NCBI RefSeq assembly: GCF_000225505.1
Contig: NZ_BACI01000100.1
Span: forward strand, 31,201-95,200
Origin: Gordonia alkanivorans NBRC 16433
GTDB lineage: Bacteria; Actinomycetota; Actinomycetes; Mycobacteriales; Mycobacteriaceae
Direction: 5' to 3'
DNA: 64,000 nt
Both the position numbers and the translations under genes were made by a program. Shown here one piece after another: positions 36,015-44,674 of this stretch. The notes under the pieces are model-generated. The model was not told the DNA's origin and searched no databases. It saw nothing but the letters and a program-made list of their open reading frames with translations. Each line of letters begins with the position of its first letter. The first letter of the stretch is position 1.

Positions 36015-36962
36015 TCAGGAAGCCAGATCGCAGGTCAGGTGATCCCACGCCTCGGCGGTGGCGTGCGGAACGGGGCCGGTGTGGGTGACGACGAGGCAGC
36101 AGCGTGAGCGCCGGTCGTAGAACTCGATGGCCGCGGTGGGGCCCCACACGCCCGGTGACCTGGTGACCCAGCACTGTTCGACGTGGTTGAAGTTGACCAT
36201 CACCCGGGAGGTGCCGGACGCGAGCACCATCTGCCCGCGGTGCTCGCGGGCGCCGTCGAGCCGGTCCTGGCGCATCTGCATACATCCCGGCGCCGCAGCG
36301 GCCACGGTGACCGTCATCCCGAGCAGCGCGGCGTGCTCGAGAGAGGTGATGACCCGACTCGGATCGACGCGGATGCCGCGCGACCCATGTCCCTGGGCCA
36401 GCAGCCGGAGCCGCGAGGTGCCGCCGTCGAGCAGGATCGAGTCGAATAGCCCGACCTGGTCGCCGTCGTGGCGGTCGTGGAGAGCGGCCTGGATGTACTC
36501 CGGTCCCGGAAGGGGCGGCACGGGAGCGGGGTCCGAGCCGTGGACGGCCGCCACCGAGGTGGACAGGCTCAGCGACTCGAAGGCGAGGCGGTCGGAGTTC
36601 TCGGTCAGGTAGGTCGCATGCGCGGTGTTGCCGCTCGAGTCGAACAGGCGCAGCGTGGGCGGGACAAGGGCGGCGGGATCGGTCTGAAGCGCCGACGACA
36701 ACCGGGAGGGGTTGAGCCGCAACGAGATCTGCTCGGCGCCGATGGCGAGGGGGCCGCCCAGCGGAGTGGGGCTCCCGTGCACGCCGACCGCGTTCATGAT
36801 CACCGGCCCGGCGACCGTGACACCGACGACCTCGGCGAGCGAGGGGAGTCGTGCGGCGATCGTGTCGATGTCCGGACTGATCGCGGAGTCGCCGAAACCC
36901 GGTGTGGCGAGGAGTGTTTCGAGGTCGCTCGGCCGGATCGGGTCGTCGGTGGAGTCGGGCAC
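36015..36962 (-). CDS. HmuS/HemS/ChuX-like hemin-utilisation protein
   Basis: A 315-residue protein with two halves. The first contains LRLFDSSGNTAHATYL followed by Asn-Ser-Asp-Arg-Leu-Ala-Phe, and the second MVNFNHVEQCWVTRSP with AAIEFYDRRSR. Both follow the pattern of HemS/ChuS repeats, where a beta strand of the type Leu-Gln-Phe-Phe-Asp-x-x-Gly and a Trp-x-x-Arg-Lys-Pro motif recur. Family members bind haem in the cytosol and release iron or pass it on. The typical axial His was not assigned. GTG 36962 starts 26 bases after the upstream reductase stop, so the pair is an operon. Moderate similarity by eye only; a structural search would be decisive. Confidence 0.55.
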   Translation of the reverse strand: MPDSTDDPIRPSDLETLLATPGFGDSAISPDIDTIAARLPSLAEVVGVTVAGPVIMNAVGVHGSPTPLGGPLAIGAEQISLRLNPSRLSSALQTDPAALVPPTLRLFDSSGNTAHATYLTENSDRLAFESLSLSTSVAAVHGSDPAPVPPLPGPEYIQAALHDRHDGDQVGLFDSILLDGGTSRLRLLAQGHGSRGIRVDPSRVITSLEHAALLGMTVTVAAAAPGCMQMRQDRLDGAREHRGQMVLASGTSRVMVNFNHVEQCWVTRSPGVWGPTAAIEFYDRRSRCCLVVTHTGPVPHATAEAWDHLTCDLAS

Positions 36963-36987
36963 TGCGCGCTGGTCTCGGGGGGTCGGC

Positions 36988-38211
36988 TCAGTAGACGTCG
37001 CGAGCGTAACGGCCCGCGGCCCGGAGTGCGTCGACGTAGTCGCGGGCGGCGTCGGAGTCGAGTCCGCCGTGCTGGGCGACGATCTCGTGCAGGGCGGCGT
37101 CGACGTCGCCGGCCATCGTGGCGGCATCGCCGCACACGTAGACGTGGGCGCCCTTCTCGAGCCAGGCGAACAGGTCCGCGCCGTTCTCGCGCATCCGGTC
37201 CTGCACGTAGACCTTGTGCTCCTGGTCCCGCGAGAACGCGAGATCCAGTCGGTCCAGCAGACCGTCGGTGACGAACCGATCGATCTCGTCGGCGTAGAGG
37301 TAGTCGGTGTCGCGATGCTGGTCGCCGAAGAACAGCCAGTTCGAGCCGTTCGAACCGGTGGCCGCACGATGGTGGAGGAAAGCGCGGAACGGGGCGATGC
37401 CGGTTCCCGGACCGATCATGACGGCCGGGGCATCCGCGTCGGGAAGGCGGAACGTCTTGTTGGGGGTGATGAAGACGTTCACGGTGTCGCCGGGTGCGCA
37501 ACGGTCGGCGAGGTGCGTCGAGCAGACACCGCCGCGTTCGCGGTCGTCGGCGACGTAGCGAACGGTTGCCATCGTGATGTGCACGGTTCCGGAGTGAACC
37601 GTGGGGCTCGAGGAGATCGAGTACTCGCGGTGGGCGAGCGGACTCAGTTCCTCGAGGAGTTCCTCGGGTGCGAAGTCCAGGGTCGGATCGATGTTCAGCA
37701 GGTCCAGCACGTCACGGCCGCGGAGCCATGCGTCGAGTGCCTGTGCGTCACCGGCCTCGACCAGGCGGGTGAGCTCGGCCTGACCGGTACGCTCGGACAC
37801 CGCCTTCGCCAGGTACTTCGACGGGCAGCCGATCTCGTAGCGCGTGGTCAGGGCCTCGCGGAGGCTGTAGGTGGCTTTCCGATCGGCGATGATCTCGTCG
37901 CCGGCCGCGCCCAGGCGGTCGAGCAGGAGATCCACCAGGGCGGGATCGTTGACCGGCGTGATGGCGATGCCGTCGCCCGGCTCGTAGGTGATGCCGCTGT
38001 CGCCGAGCGAGATCTCGACGTGCCGGACCTCCTTGGCCGATCCCGGGCCCGACAGGACGGTGTTGGCGAGGATCGTCGCGGGGTAGGGGTTACGGCGGTT
38101 CCACGGTGACCGCGCCGGCTTGCGCCGCGCGGGTGCGGTCTGCGGCATGGACGACTCATCCGGGGTGGTGCGCAGTGGGGTGCTGGTACCGGCCGAAGCG
38201 GCGTCGTACAT
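36988..38211 (-). CDS. CysJ-like NADPH-dependent FAD reductase lacking the FMN domain
   Basis: A 407-residue flavoprotein reductase. EYSISSSP is the FAD-binding Arg/Tyr-Ser motif region, GGVCSTHLAD the FAD pyrophosphate contact, MIGPGTGIAPFRAF the NADPH-binding motif, and VYVCGDAATMAGDV the nicotinamide/adenine contact. The end GRYARDVY closely matches the aromatic C-terminus of sulfite reductase flavoprotein CysJ. The N-terminal flavodoxin domain of CysJ is absent; instead there are about 60 basic, Pro-rich residues. Start ATG 38211 has GAAGGA. Actinobacterial sulfite reductases use ferredoxin, so this enzyme probably serves another acceptor, perhaps the haem-binding protein encoded next. 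Confidence 0.85.
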   Translation of the reverse strand: MYDAASAGTSTPLRTTPDESSMPQTAPARRKPARSPWNRRNPYPATILANTVLSGPGSAKEVRHVEISLGDSGITYEPGDGIAITPVNDPALVDLLLDRLGAAGDEIIADRKATYSLREALTTRYEIGCPSKYLAKAVSERTGQAELTRLVEAGDAQALDAWLRGRDVLDLLNIDPTLDFAPEELLEELSPLAHREYSISSSPTVHSGTVHITMATVRYVADDRERGGVCSTHLADRCAPGDTVNVFITPNKTFRLPDADAPAVMIGPGTGIAPFRAFLHHRAATGSNGSNWLFFGDQHRDTDYLYADEIDRFVTDGLLDRLDLAFSRDQEHKVYVQDRMRENGADLFAWLEKGAHVYVCGDAATMAGDVDAALHEIVAQHGGLDSDAARDYVDALRAAGRYARDVY

Positions 38212-38257
38212 CGAGAGTCCTTCGTGGTCGCGGACGGTTGGCCGTCGGCCACCGTAC

Positions 38258-38276
38258 TATGTTTAGGGCACCCTTA
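38258..38276 (-). promoter_or_regulatory. Weak candidate iron (DtxR/IdeR-type) box upstream of the reductase
   Basis: On the minus strand the 19 bases read TAAGGGTGCCCTAAACATA. They agree with the TTAGGTTAG-S-CTAACCTAA-type consensus at about 12 positions, with the TAAGG and CTAA parts clearest. It lies 47-65 bp before the reductase start, where a repressor would block initiation. The match is partial, so iron control is only a hypothesis. Confidence 0.3.
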
Positions 38277-38466
38277 CGACCCTTCCGGGTGTGACATTGG
38301 CCGGGAATCAAACGGGTGGCCCCGCTGTTGACCGACGTGCGACCGCTGCGTCCGCGATTTCCGTCGCGAACGGCACACATGGCATACTGAGCGGTCGAGT
38401 CCGGTTCCGGTTCACACCGTCGAGAGGCGACGGTGACCCGGCGACCCCAGAAAGGGACACCCAGAT

Positions 38467-38679
38467 ATGAAGCAGGGAATCCACCCCGAGTACGCGGCGA
38501 CCACCGTCGTCTGCGGCTGCGGCAACACGTTCGAGACCCGCAGCACCGCGGCCAACGGTCGTATCAACGTCGAAGTCTGCTCGCAGTGCCACCCGTTCTA
38601 CACGGGCAAGCAGAAGATCCTCGACACCGGCGGCCGTGTCGCCCGGTTCGAGAAGCGCTACGGCAAGCGCGCCAAGTAG
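38467..38679 (+). CDS. rpmE: 50S ribosomal protein L31 (zinc-binding type)
   Basis: A 70-residue L31. Cys16, Cys18, Cys38 and Cys41 form the zinc site that marks the C+ type; C- paralogues made under zinc limitation lack them. The segment [21 protein letters not shown] is the L31 signature (given here in part as HPFYTG). Start ATG 38467 follows AAAGGGACACCC. Only this copy is in the window. It lies between the inserted reductase gene, which is divergent, and prfA. A CATACT -10-like element lies at 38393-38398. Confidence 0.97.
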   Translation: MKQGIHPEYAATTVVCGCGNTFETRSTAANGRINVEVCSQCHPFYTGKQKILDTGGRVARFEKRYGKRAK

Positions 38680-38688
38680 ACCACGCTG

Positions 38689-38724
38689 CGACGCCCGCCC
38701 GACGCCGAGTCGGGACGGGCGTCG
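38689..38724 (+). terminator. Hairpin terminator after rpmE
   Basis: CGACGCCCG and CCCGAC on the left pair with GTCGGG and CGGGCGTCG on the right, with single mismatched bases and a GCCGA loop. It is followed by TTTGTGTTT, giving a reasonable intrinsic terminator 10 bases after the rpmE stop. Confidence 0.75.
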
Positions 38725-38811
38725 TTTGTGTTTGACCAGGTTCTTCTTTCCCAGCATGCTTGCCGAAGGCGTCTTCGGCGGTGAGTTCCGTCTTTACGAG
38801 TGAGGTTCGCA

Positions 38812-39888
38812 GTGAGTACGCAGAGTCCGTCGGCCATCGATGACATCCTGGCCGAGCACTCCGGTCTCGAGCGGCAGCTCGCCGACCCCTCGCTCCACGA
38901 CGACCCCACCGCCGCCCGGCGGGTGGGCAAGCGGTTCGCCGAACTCGCCCCGGTGATGTCGACCTACAACAAGCTCAAGGCGGCCCGCGAGGACCTCGAG
39001 GCGGCACGTGAGCTCGCGGCCGACGACCCGTCCTTCGCCGCCGAGATCCCCGCCCTCGAGACGACCGTCGAGGAACTCGACGCAACGCTCACCGACCTGC
39101 TCGCCCCGCGTGACCCCCACGACAGCGACGACGTGGTCCTCGAGATCAAGTCCGGCGCCGGCGGCGAGGAGTCCGCGCTGTTCGCCGCCGACCTCGCACG
39201 CATGTACCTCAAGTACTGCGAGCGGCACGGCTGGAAGGTGCAGACCCTCGGTGTCACCGAATCCGACCTCGGCGGCTACAAAGAGGCGACCTTCTCGATC
39301 AAGTCCAAGGAGACCGTCCGCGACGGCGTGTGGTCGCGACTCAAGTTCGAGGGCGGCGTCCACCGCGTGCAGCGCGTGCCGGTGACCGAGTCCCAGGGGC
39401 GCATCCACACCTCGGCGGCCGGAGTGCTCATCTACCCGGAGCCCGAAGAGGTCGCCGAGGTCGCGATCGACGAATCCGACCTCCGCATCGACGTCTACCG
39501 GTCGTCGGGCAAGGGCGGCCAGGGCGTCAACACCACCGACTCCGCGGTGCGCATCACCCACCTGCCCACCGGCATCGTCGTGACCTGCCAGAACGAGCGG
39601 TCGCAGCTCCAGAACAAGGCCCGGGCCATGCAGGTCCTCGCCGCCCGCCTCCAGTCGGCGGCGGAGGAAGAGGCGGAGGCCGCGGCCGCGGAGGGTCGTG
39701 CTGCGCAGATCCGCACCGTCGACCGTTCCGAGCGCATCCGTACCTACAACTTCCCCGAGAACCGCATCACCGATCACCGCATCGGCTACAAGGCCAACAA
39801 CCTCGATGCCGTCCTCGCCGGGGACATGGACAACCTCCTCGACGCACTCGTCGCCGCCGAGCGCCAGGCCCGCATGGAAGCCGAATAG
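38812..39888 (+). CDS. prfA: Peptide chain release factor 1 (RF1)
   Basis: A 358-residue release factor reading UAA and UAG. The stop-codon recognition tripeptide is Pro-Val-Thr in [15 protein letters not shown], the Pro-x-Thr form that marks RF1. The catalytic GGQ lies in [15 protein letters not shown] near residue 236 and is the site methylated by PrmC, encoded immediately downstream. GTG 38812 is preferred because GAGG lies seven bases upstream; GTG 38800 would add four residues. It starts the prfA-prmC-tsaC-SHMT-like-wecA gene series. Confidence 0.96.
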   Translation: MSTQSPSAIDDILAEHSGLERQLADPSLHDDPTAARRVGKRFAELAPVMSTYNKLKAAREDLEAARELAADDPSFAAEIPALETTVEELDATLTDLLAPRDPHDSDDVVLEIKSGAGGEESALFAADLARMYLKYCERHGWKVQTLGVTESDLGGYKEATFSIKSKETVRDGVWSRLKFEGGVHRVQRVPVTESQGRIHTSAAGVLIYPEPEEVAEVAIDESDLRIDVYRSSGKGGQGVNTTDSAVRITHLPTGIVVTCQNERSQLQNKARAMQVLAARLQSAAEEEAEAAAAEGRAAQIRTVDRSERIRTYNFPENRITDHRIGYKANNLDAVLAGDMDNLLDALVAAERQARMEAE

Positions 39889-39892
39889 CCCG

Positions 39893-40771
39893 ATGTCGGA
39901 CGCGCCGGCCCGGGTGGCCGACGAAATCCGCAGTGCCGCCGCACGACTGGCCGCCGCCGGGATCGACTCGGCGCGTCGGGACGCCGAATGGCTGATGGCG
40001 CACGTCCTCTCGTGTGATCCCGGGCGCCTGATCGTCGTCGACACGATCGACGACGCACGGCTCCGCGAGTTCCGGACGGCCGTCGAGCAGCGGACACGGC
40101 GAATCCCGTTGCAGCACATCGTCGGTAGCGCACCCTTCGGCCCGCTCGAACTGGCCGTGGGGCCGGGTGTGTTCATCCCGCGGCCGGAGACGGAGTATCT
40201 GCTCGAGTGGGCGGCGTCCGCCGCGGCGACCATGACGGACCCGGTGCGCATCGTCGATCTGTGCAGCGGGAGCGGTGCGCTGGCCATCGGCCTGGCAACG
40301 CTGGTCCGATCCGCGCGCGTGACCGCCGTCGAGGTGGACGACGATGCCTTGAAGTGGTTGCGGCGCAACGTGTCCGACGCACCTGCAGTGGTTCGGGAAC
40401 GGCTGGACGTGGTGGCCGCGGATGTCACCGACGCCGAGCAGATCGGCAAGGCGATCCCGCCGGGCAGCGTCTCGGTCGTCGTGACCAACCCGCCCTACGT
40501 CCCGATGCGGTCCGAGGTCGGTCCGGAAGTGGACCACGATCCGGCGCGCGCCGTCTACGGCGGCGACGACGGCATGAGTGTGATCGTCCCGATGGTGCCG
40601 ATCATCGCGACCATGCTCTCCGTGGGTGGTCTCGTCGGGATCGAACACGACGACACGACCTCGGGCGCCGTCGTCGACTGCCTACGCGCGCACGGCGCAT
40701 TCGACGAGGTGACCGCCCGTACGGATCTGGCCGGCCGGCCGCGCTTCGTGACGGCCCGCCGGGTCGGCTGA
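39893..40771 (+). CDS. prmC: Release factor glutamine methyltransferase
   Basis: A 292-residue SAM-dependent methyltransferase that methylates the Gln of GGQ in RF1/RF2. The N-terminal helical domain ends with HIVGSAPFG; FIPRPETEYLLEW is the family PRPETE motif; VDLCSGSGALAIGLA is the SAM-binding loop; and VTNPPYVP (NPPY near residue 200) binds the target Gln. It follows prfA by four bases. The last codons and stop lie in a 23-bp tandem duplication (40754-40799). Confidence 0.95.
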   Translation: MSDAPARVADEIRSAAARLAAAGIDSARRDAEWLMAHVLSCDPGRLIVVDTIDDARLREFRTAVEQRTRRIPLQHIVGSAPFGPLELAVGPGVFIPRPETEYLLEWAASAAATMTDPVRIVDLCSGSGALAIGLATLVRSARVTAVEVDDDALKWLRRNVSDAPAVVRERLDVVAADVTDAEQIGKAIPPGSVSVVVTNPPYVPMRSEVGPEVDHDPARAVYGGDDGMSVIVPMVPIIATMLSVGGLVGIEHDDTTSGAVVDCLRAHGAFDEVTARTDLAGRPRFVTARRVG

Positions 40772-40799
40772 GGCGCGCCCGCCGGGTCGGCTGAGGCGC
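40754..40799. repeat. Two tandem copies of a 23-bp unit across the prmC stop codon
   Basis: The unit beginning GCCCGCCGGGTCGGCTGAGG (first 20 bases) occurs at 40754-40776 and 40777-40799 without a gap. It includes the prmC terminal Arg-Val-Gly codons and TGA, so the duplication leaves the protein unchanged. It looks like a recent replication-slippage event. Confidence 0.9.
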
Positions 40800-40841
40800 G
40801 TCTGCCGGGGTGCCCGGCCGGTGGCATGAAAGGATGGACCG

Positions 40842-41495
40842 GTGAGCATTGTTTTCGACTGCAACGATCCGCAGAGCCGTTCGGCGGGCATTCGCGCGGC
40901 CGTCGGGGCGGCGAAGGCGGGACGCCTGGTGGTGATCCCCACCGACACGCTCTACGGAGTCGGTTGCGACGCCTTCGATTCCGACGCCGTCGGCTCGCTG
41001 CTCGCGGCCAAGCATCGGGGCCGGGACATGCCGGTGCCGGTTCTCGTCGGCTCCTGGCATTCCATCGACGGACTCGTGCTGTCCGTCCCGCAGGCCGCCC
41101 GTGACCTCATCGAGGCGTTCTGGCCCGGCGGACTGAGTCTCGTTGTCCGCCAGGCACCTTCGCTCGCCTGGGATCTCGGTGACACCGACGGCACGGTCAT
41201 GCTGCGCATGCCGCTGCACCCGGTCGCCATCGAGCTCTTGCGCGAGGTCGGGCCGATGGCGGTGTCGAGCGCGAACGTCTCGGGGCGTCCGCCCGCCACC
41301 ACGGTCGACGAGGCCCGTGAACAACTCGGCGACGAGATCTCGGTGTACCTCGACGGCGGGCCCGCGCCGGTCGCCCAGGCGTCGACGATCGTCGACGTGT
41401 CGGGCGCGCAGCCGCGGGTCCTGCGTGAGGGTGCCATCACGATCGAGGCCGTCGCCGAGGTCCTCGACGTCGACCCCGACTCACTGCGTGGGTGA
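40842..41495 (+). CDS. tsaC: L-threonylcarbamoyladenylate synthase (TsaC/Sua5/YrdC family)
   Basis: A 217-residue YrdC-fold enzyme making threonylcarbamoyl-AMP from Thr, bicarbonate and ATP, the first step of t6A37 tRNA modification. TDTLYGVGCDAF near residue 34 is the conserved YrdC strand-turn, AKHRGRDMPVPVLV contributes the basic active-site residues, and SSANVSGRP near 140 contains the conserved Ser/Asn. It is the short single-domain form. GTG 40842 has AAAGGA eight bases upstream. Its stop is one base before the SHMT-like gene start. Confidence 0.92.
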   Translation: MSIVFDCNDPQSRSAGIRAAVGAAKAGRLVVIPTDTLYGVGCDAFDSDAVGSLLAAKHRGRDMPVPVLVGSWHSIDGLVLSVPQAARDLIEAFWPGGLSLVVRQAPSLAWDLGDTDGTVMLRMPLHPVAIELLREVGPMAVSSANVSGRPPATTVDEAREQLGDEISVYLDGGPAPVAQASTIVDVSGAQPRVLREGAITIEAVAEVLDVDPDSLRG

Positions 41496-41496
41496 G

Positions 41497-42720
41497 ATGC
41501 CGCCGGGCATCGGTTCGACGGGTGACCCGCAGATCGACGCGCTGATCGAGCGGGAGTCGACCCGCCGGCGGACGTGGCTCCAGCTGCTCGCGAGCGAGAC
41601 CGAACCGACTTCCGGGGTGCGGGCCGCGATGGCCTCGACCTTCGACTCGAAGTACGCCGAGGGGCGCCCCGGGTCCCGCTATCACGGCGGGTGCGAGGTC
41701 GTCGACGAGCTCGAGGAGCTCGCGATCGGCCGGGCGCGGGACCTCTTCGGCGCGGGTCACGTCGACGTCCAGCCGCTGTCGGGGAGTGCGGCGAATCTCG
41801 CCGTCCATGCCGCGTTCGCCCAACCGGGCGACCCCGTGCTCGCGCTGCGGCTCGAACACGGCGGGCACCAGACCCACGGTTCGCGCGCCAACTTCTCCGG
41901 GCGCTGGTTCTCGCCGCTGCACTACGAGGTGCGCCGCGACGATGAGCTCGTCGACTACGACCAGGTACGGGAACTCGCCCTGGTGCACCGGCCGCGGATG
42001 CTGGTCGCGGGCGCCACGTCGTATTCGCGCTCCTTCGACTACCCGCTGCTCCGCGAGATAGCCGACGAGGCCGAGTGCATCCTCCTGGTCGACGCCGCGC
42101 ATCTCGCCGGACACGTCGCCGCCGGGCTCCTCCCGTCGCCGGTGCCGCACGCCGACGTCGTCACCTTCTCCACCAACAAGGTCTTCCGCGGGCCCCGCGG
42201 TGGCGTCATCCTGGCGCGCACCGAACATGCGGACGCGTTGCGCAAGGCGGTCCACCCGTTCATCCAGGGCGGTCCGTCCATGCACGCGATCGCCGCGAAG
42301 GCCGTCACCTTCCACGACGCCGGTACCGAGGAGTTCGCCGACTACGTGCGGGCGACCGCGCGCATCGCGACCGACCTCGCCGACGCGTTGACCGCCCGCG
42401 GGCTGCGCGTGGTCTCCGGGGGCACGGACATCCATCTCGCGGTGGTCGACGTCGCCGCGCTCGGCATCTCCGGGTCCGAGGCGCAGGATCGTCTCAACCG
42501 ATCGGGGATCGTGGTCGACAAAGCCGTCCTGCCCTTCGACGAGCGTCCCGTCGCCGAGGGCTCGGGCATCCGGATCGGCACCCCGGCGGCCACCTCCCGG
42601 GGCCTGACCGCGGACATGATCCCGGCGGTCGCCGATGCGATGCTGGCCGCGATGTCGACCGACGATCTCGCGACGCACGATCGGATCCACCGTGAGATCA
42701 GCAGCCTCGCATGCGGGTAG
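41497..42720 (+). CDS. Serine hydroxymethyltransferase-family PLP enzyme (divergent paralogue)
   Basis: A 407-residue fold-type I PLP protein related to GlyA. LLASETEPTS and KYAEGRPGSRYHGG match the SHMT start, SGSAANLAVHAAF the cofactor phosphate region, and TFSTNKVFRGPRGGVIL carries the PLP Lys. Usual SHMTs have His immediately before that Lys (T-T-H-K-T-L-R-G); here it is Asn, and the chain is shorter than typical GlyA. Expected folate-binding residues could not be judged, so it may act on another beta-hydroxy amino acid or be an aldolase. ATG 41497 follows the tsaC stop by one base, and wecA follows 57 bases after its stop. Confidence 0.85.
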   Translation: MPPGIGSTGDPQIDALIERESTRRRTWLQLLASETEPTSGVRAAMASTFDSKYAEGRPGSRYHGGCEVVDELEELAIGRARDLFGAGHVDVQPLSGSAANLAVHAAFAQPGDPVLALRLEHGGHQTHGSRANFSGRWFSPLHYEVRRDDELVDYDQVRELALVHRPRMLVAGATSYSRSFDYPLLREIADEAECILLVDAAHLAGHVAAGLLPSPVPHADVVTFSTNKVFRGPRGGVILARTEHADALRKAVHPFIQGGPSMHAIAAKAVTFHDAGTEEFADYVRATARIATDLADALTARGLRVVSGGTDIHLAVVDVAALGISGSEAQDRLNRSGIVVDKAVLPFDERPVAEGSGIRIGTPAATSRGLTADMIPAVADAMLAAMSTDDLATHDRIHREISSLACG

Positions 42721-42777
42721 CGTTGTCCGGGTGTCCGATACGTCCCCAGCGATCTCCACGGTGGGAGTGGTGAGCCG

Positions 42778-43977
42778 ATGATCGACGCCGCCCCGGTGGT
42801 GCTCGCGGCCGCGACCGACGGGGGAGGGGCCGGTGTCCCGCTGCGCGAGTTGCTGCTCGTCGGTCTGACCGCTGCCGCGATGACGTATCTGCTGACCTCG
42901 GCGGTGCGCGTGTTCGCGATCAAGGCCGGCGCGGTCGCCGTACCGCGCGTGCGCGACGTCCACGTGATCCCGACCCCGCGACTCGGCGGTCTCGGCATGT
43001 TCGGCGGGGTGGTGGCCGGCATCGCGCTCGCCGCCAACCTGCCCGCACTCAACCGGGGATTCGCCTACACCACCGACATGACCGCGGTGATCACCGCGGG
43101 CACGGTGATCGTCCTGGTCGGTGTCGTCGACGACCGGTGGGGCCTCGACGCGCTGACGAAGTTCGTCGGGCAGCTGACCGCCGCCGGGGTGCTCGTTCTC
43201 CTCGGCATCTCCTGGATCCAGGTGCCGGTGCCGTTCGCCGACATCGGGACCATCGTGCTGGATCCGCTTCAGGCGGGCCTCCTCACCGTGGCCGTCACGG
43301 TGGCGACCATCAACGCGATCAACTTCGTCGACGGCCTCGACGGTCTCGCCGCCGGTCTAGGACTCATCGCCGCGGCCGCGATCTGCATGTTCTCGCTCGG
43401 CCTGCTCCGCGATCAGGGCGGCGACGTCAGCTACTACCCGCCGGCGCTCATCGCCGTCGCACTCGCCGGGGCCTGTCTCGGCTTCCTGCCGCACAACTTC
43501 TCGCCGGCCCGGATCTTCATGGGCGACTCCGGGGCGATGCTGATCGGGCTCATGCTGGCAGCCGCCTCGACGAGTGCGTCGGGTCGTATCGCGGTCAACG
43601 CTTACGGCCCGGCCGACATCTTCACCCTGCTGTCACCGCTGATCCTCGTGGCGGCCGTGGTCTTCATCCCGATGCTCGACATGCTGCTCGCGGTGATCCG
43701 CCGGACCCGTGCCGGAGTCGGCTTCTACACCCCGGACAAGATGCACCTGCACCACCGTCTGCTCGAACTCGGGCATTCCCAGCGCCGCGTCGCTCTGATC
43801 ATCTACCTCTGGGTCGGGGTCCTGGCCTTCTCCGCCGCGGCGAGCACCCTGTTCCCGCTGTCGGTGGTCGCGCCCATGTTCGGCGGGGGACTGGTGGTCG
43901 CCCTGCTGGTCACGATGGCGCCCCGGTTGGAGCGCCGGTTTGCCGAGCTCAGGACTTCTACGAAAGCGTTCCGGTGA
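42778..43977 (+). CDS. wecA: Decaprenyl-phosphate GlcNAc-1-phosphate transferase (WecA/Rfe family)
   Basis: A 399-residue membrane enzyme with about 11 helices that starts arabinogalactan linker synthesis by transferring GlcNAc-1-P to decaprenyl phosphate. Family motifs are VGVVDDRWG (Mg-binding Asp-Asp), NFVDGLDGLAAG, RIFMGDSGAM and the cytosolic HLHHRLLELGH. The protein ends in a basic tail. It is the GT4/MraY-like family rather than MraY itself: the HLHHRL motif is WecA-type. It is the last gene before the ATP synthase region, matching rfe in M. tuberculosis. ATG 42778 has GGTGGGAGTGGTGAG upstream. Confidence 0.95.
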   Translation: MIDAAPVVLAAATDGGGAGVPLRELLLVGLTAAAMTYLLTSAVRVFAIKAGAVAVPRVRDVHVIPTPRLGGLGMFGGVVAGIALAANLPALNRGFAYTTDMTAVITAGTVIVLVGVVDDRWGLDALTKFVGQLTAAGVLVLLGISWIQVPVPFADIGTIVLDPLQAGLLTVAVTVATINAINFVDGLDGLAAGLGLIAAAAICMFSLGLLRDQGGDVSYYPPALIAVALAGACLGFLPHNFSPARIFMGDSGAMLIGLMLAAASTSASGRIAVNAYGPADIFTLLSPLILVAAVVFIPMLDMLLAVIRRTRAGVGFYTPDKMHLHHRLLELGHSQRRVALIIYLWVGVLAFSAAASTLFPLSVVAPMFGGGLVVALLVTMAPRLERRFAELRTSTKAFR

Positions 43978-44024
43978 GGTCCAGGTGGGCTTCCGGTAAT
44001 GTCCGGTTCCGACCGAGCGCACCC

Positions 44025-44056
44025 TTGGTAAGGGCACGGTAAAGCTCGTGTACTAT
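44025..44056 (+). promoter_or_regulatory. Putative promoter of the ATP synthase operon
   Basis: TTGGTA (44025-44030) and TACTAT (44051-44056) are 20 bases apart, longer than ideal. Transcription near 44063 would give a leader of about 200 bases before the first gene (44261), with a short CCCCCCGG/CCGGGGTG-type fold around 44124-44150. Together with the rest of 43978-44260 this is the only non-coding stretch in the region and holds no supported gene. Confidence 0.45.
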
Positions 44057-44260
44057 CGGCCGTAGTAGTTGTGGCCCGGGCTCCGACGGTGATCGCCGGC
44101 GGTTCCCGCGAGCCGCGACTCATACCCCCCGGTAAGACCTTCGGGGTGGTGTTGGTAGGGTCACACCAAACGCGAGCTGTTGCCTGGCGGCCACTGGCTG
44201 CTGCACGCACGCGGGTGCCCCGTGCCGTCGGTATGGATTCAACGAGCTGAGGAGAGGGAC

Positions 44261-44674
44261 ATGGAGACTTCTGCCCCTGATTCAGCCCCCGTCTATCCGC
44301 AGGCGCCCACCGGTCTGCGTCGTCCGGCCCTTATCGCCGGAGGCGTGACGCTCGTGGTCGCGGTGGTCTCGATCCTCGTCGGTCATCCCCTCTTCGCAGT
44401 GTTCTTCCTGCTCGGAGTCGCGGGAATCCTGGTCAACGCACTGCTCGTCAAGCGTGCCGTCGACACGGTCACCGCCGAGTTGAACCCCCGCAAAACCGCA
44501 CTTGCTCTCAACTCCGCCATGCGACTCGGTGCCATCACGGTGCTCGCTCTGCTGGCGGCGTTTCTGGTCCAACCCGACGGGTTGGGCGCGATGTTCGGAC
44601 TCGCCATCGGCCAGGTGGTCTTGGTGCTGAACACGGTCATTCCGGTGATGAAAGGACTTCGTAGCCAACCATGA
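44261..44674 (+). CDS. ATP synthase subunit I-like membrane protein
   Basis: A 137-residue protein with an N-terminal polar, Pro-rich stretch and four hydrophobic helices (about 25-48, 50-70, 85-103, 108-130), the size and position of AtpI/Rv1303. AtpI assists c-ring assembly in some bacteria but is not essential. ATG 44261 follows AGGAGAGGGAC. Its stop overlaps the atpB start (ATGA), so both are coupled. Function inferred from position and topology. Confidence 0.75.
   Translation: METSAPDSAPVYPQAPTGLRRPALIAGGVTLVVAVVSILVGHPLFAVFFLLGVAGILVNALLVKRAVDTVTAELNPRKTALALNSAMRLGAITVLALLAAFLVQPDGLGAMFGLAIGQVVLVLNTVIPVMKGLRSQP

Noticed and set aside
36712..38109. Plus-strand open frame opposite the haem-like and reductase genes
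   Set aside because: Low-complexity translation with no domain; the minus-strand reductase carries all FAD and NADPH motifs.
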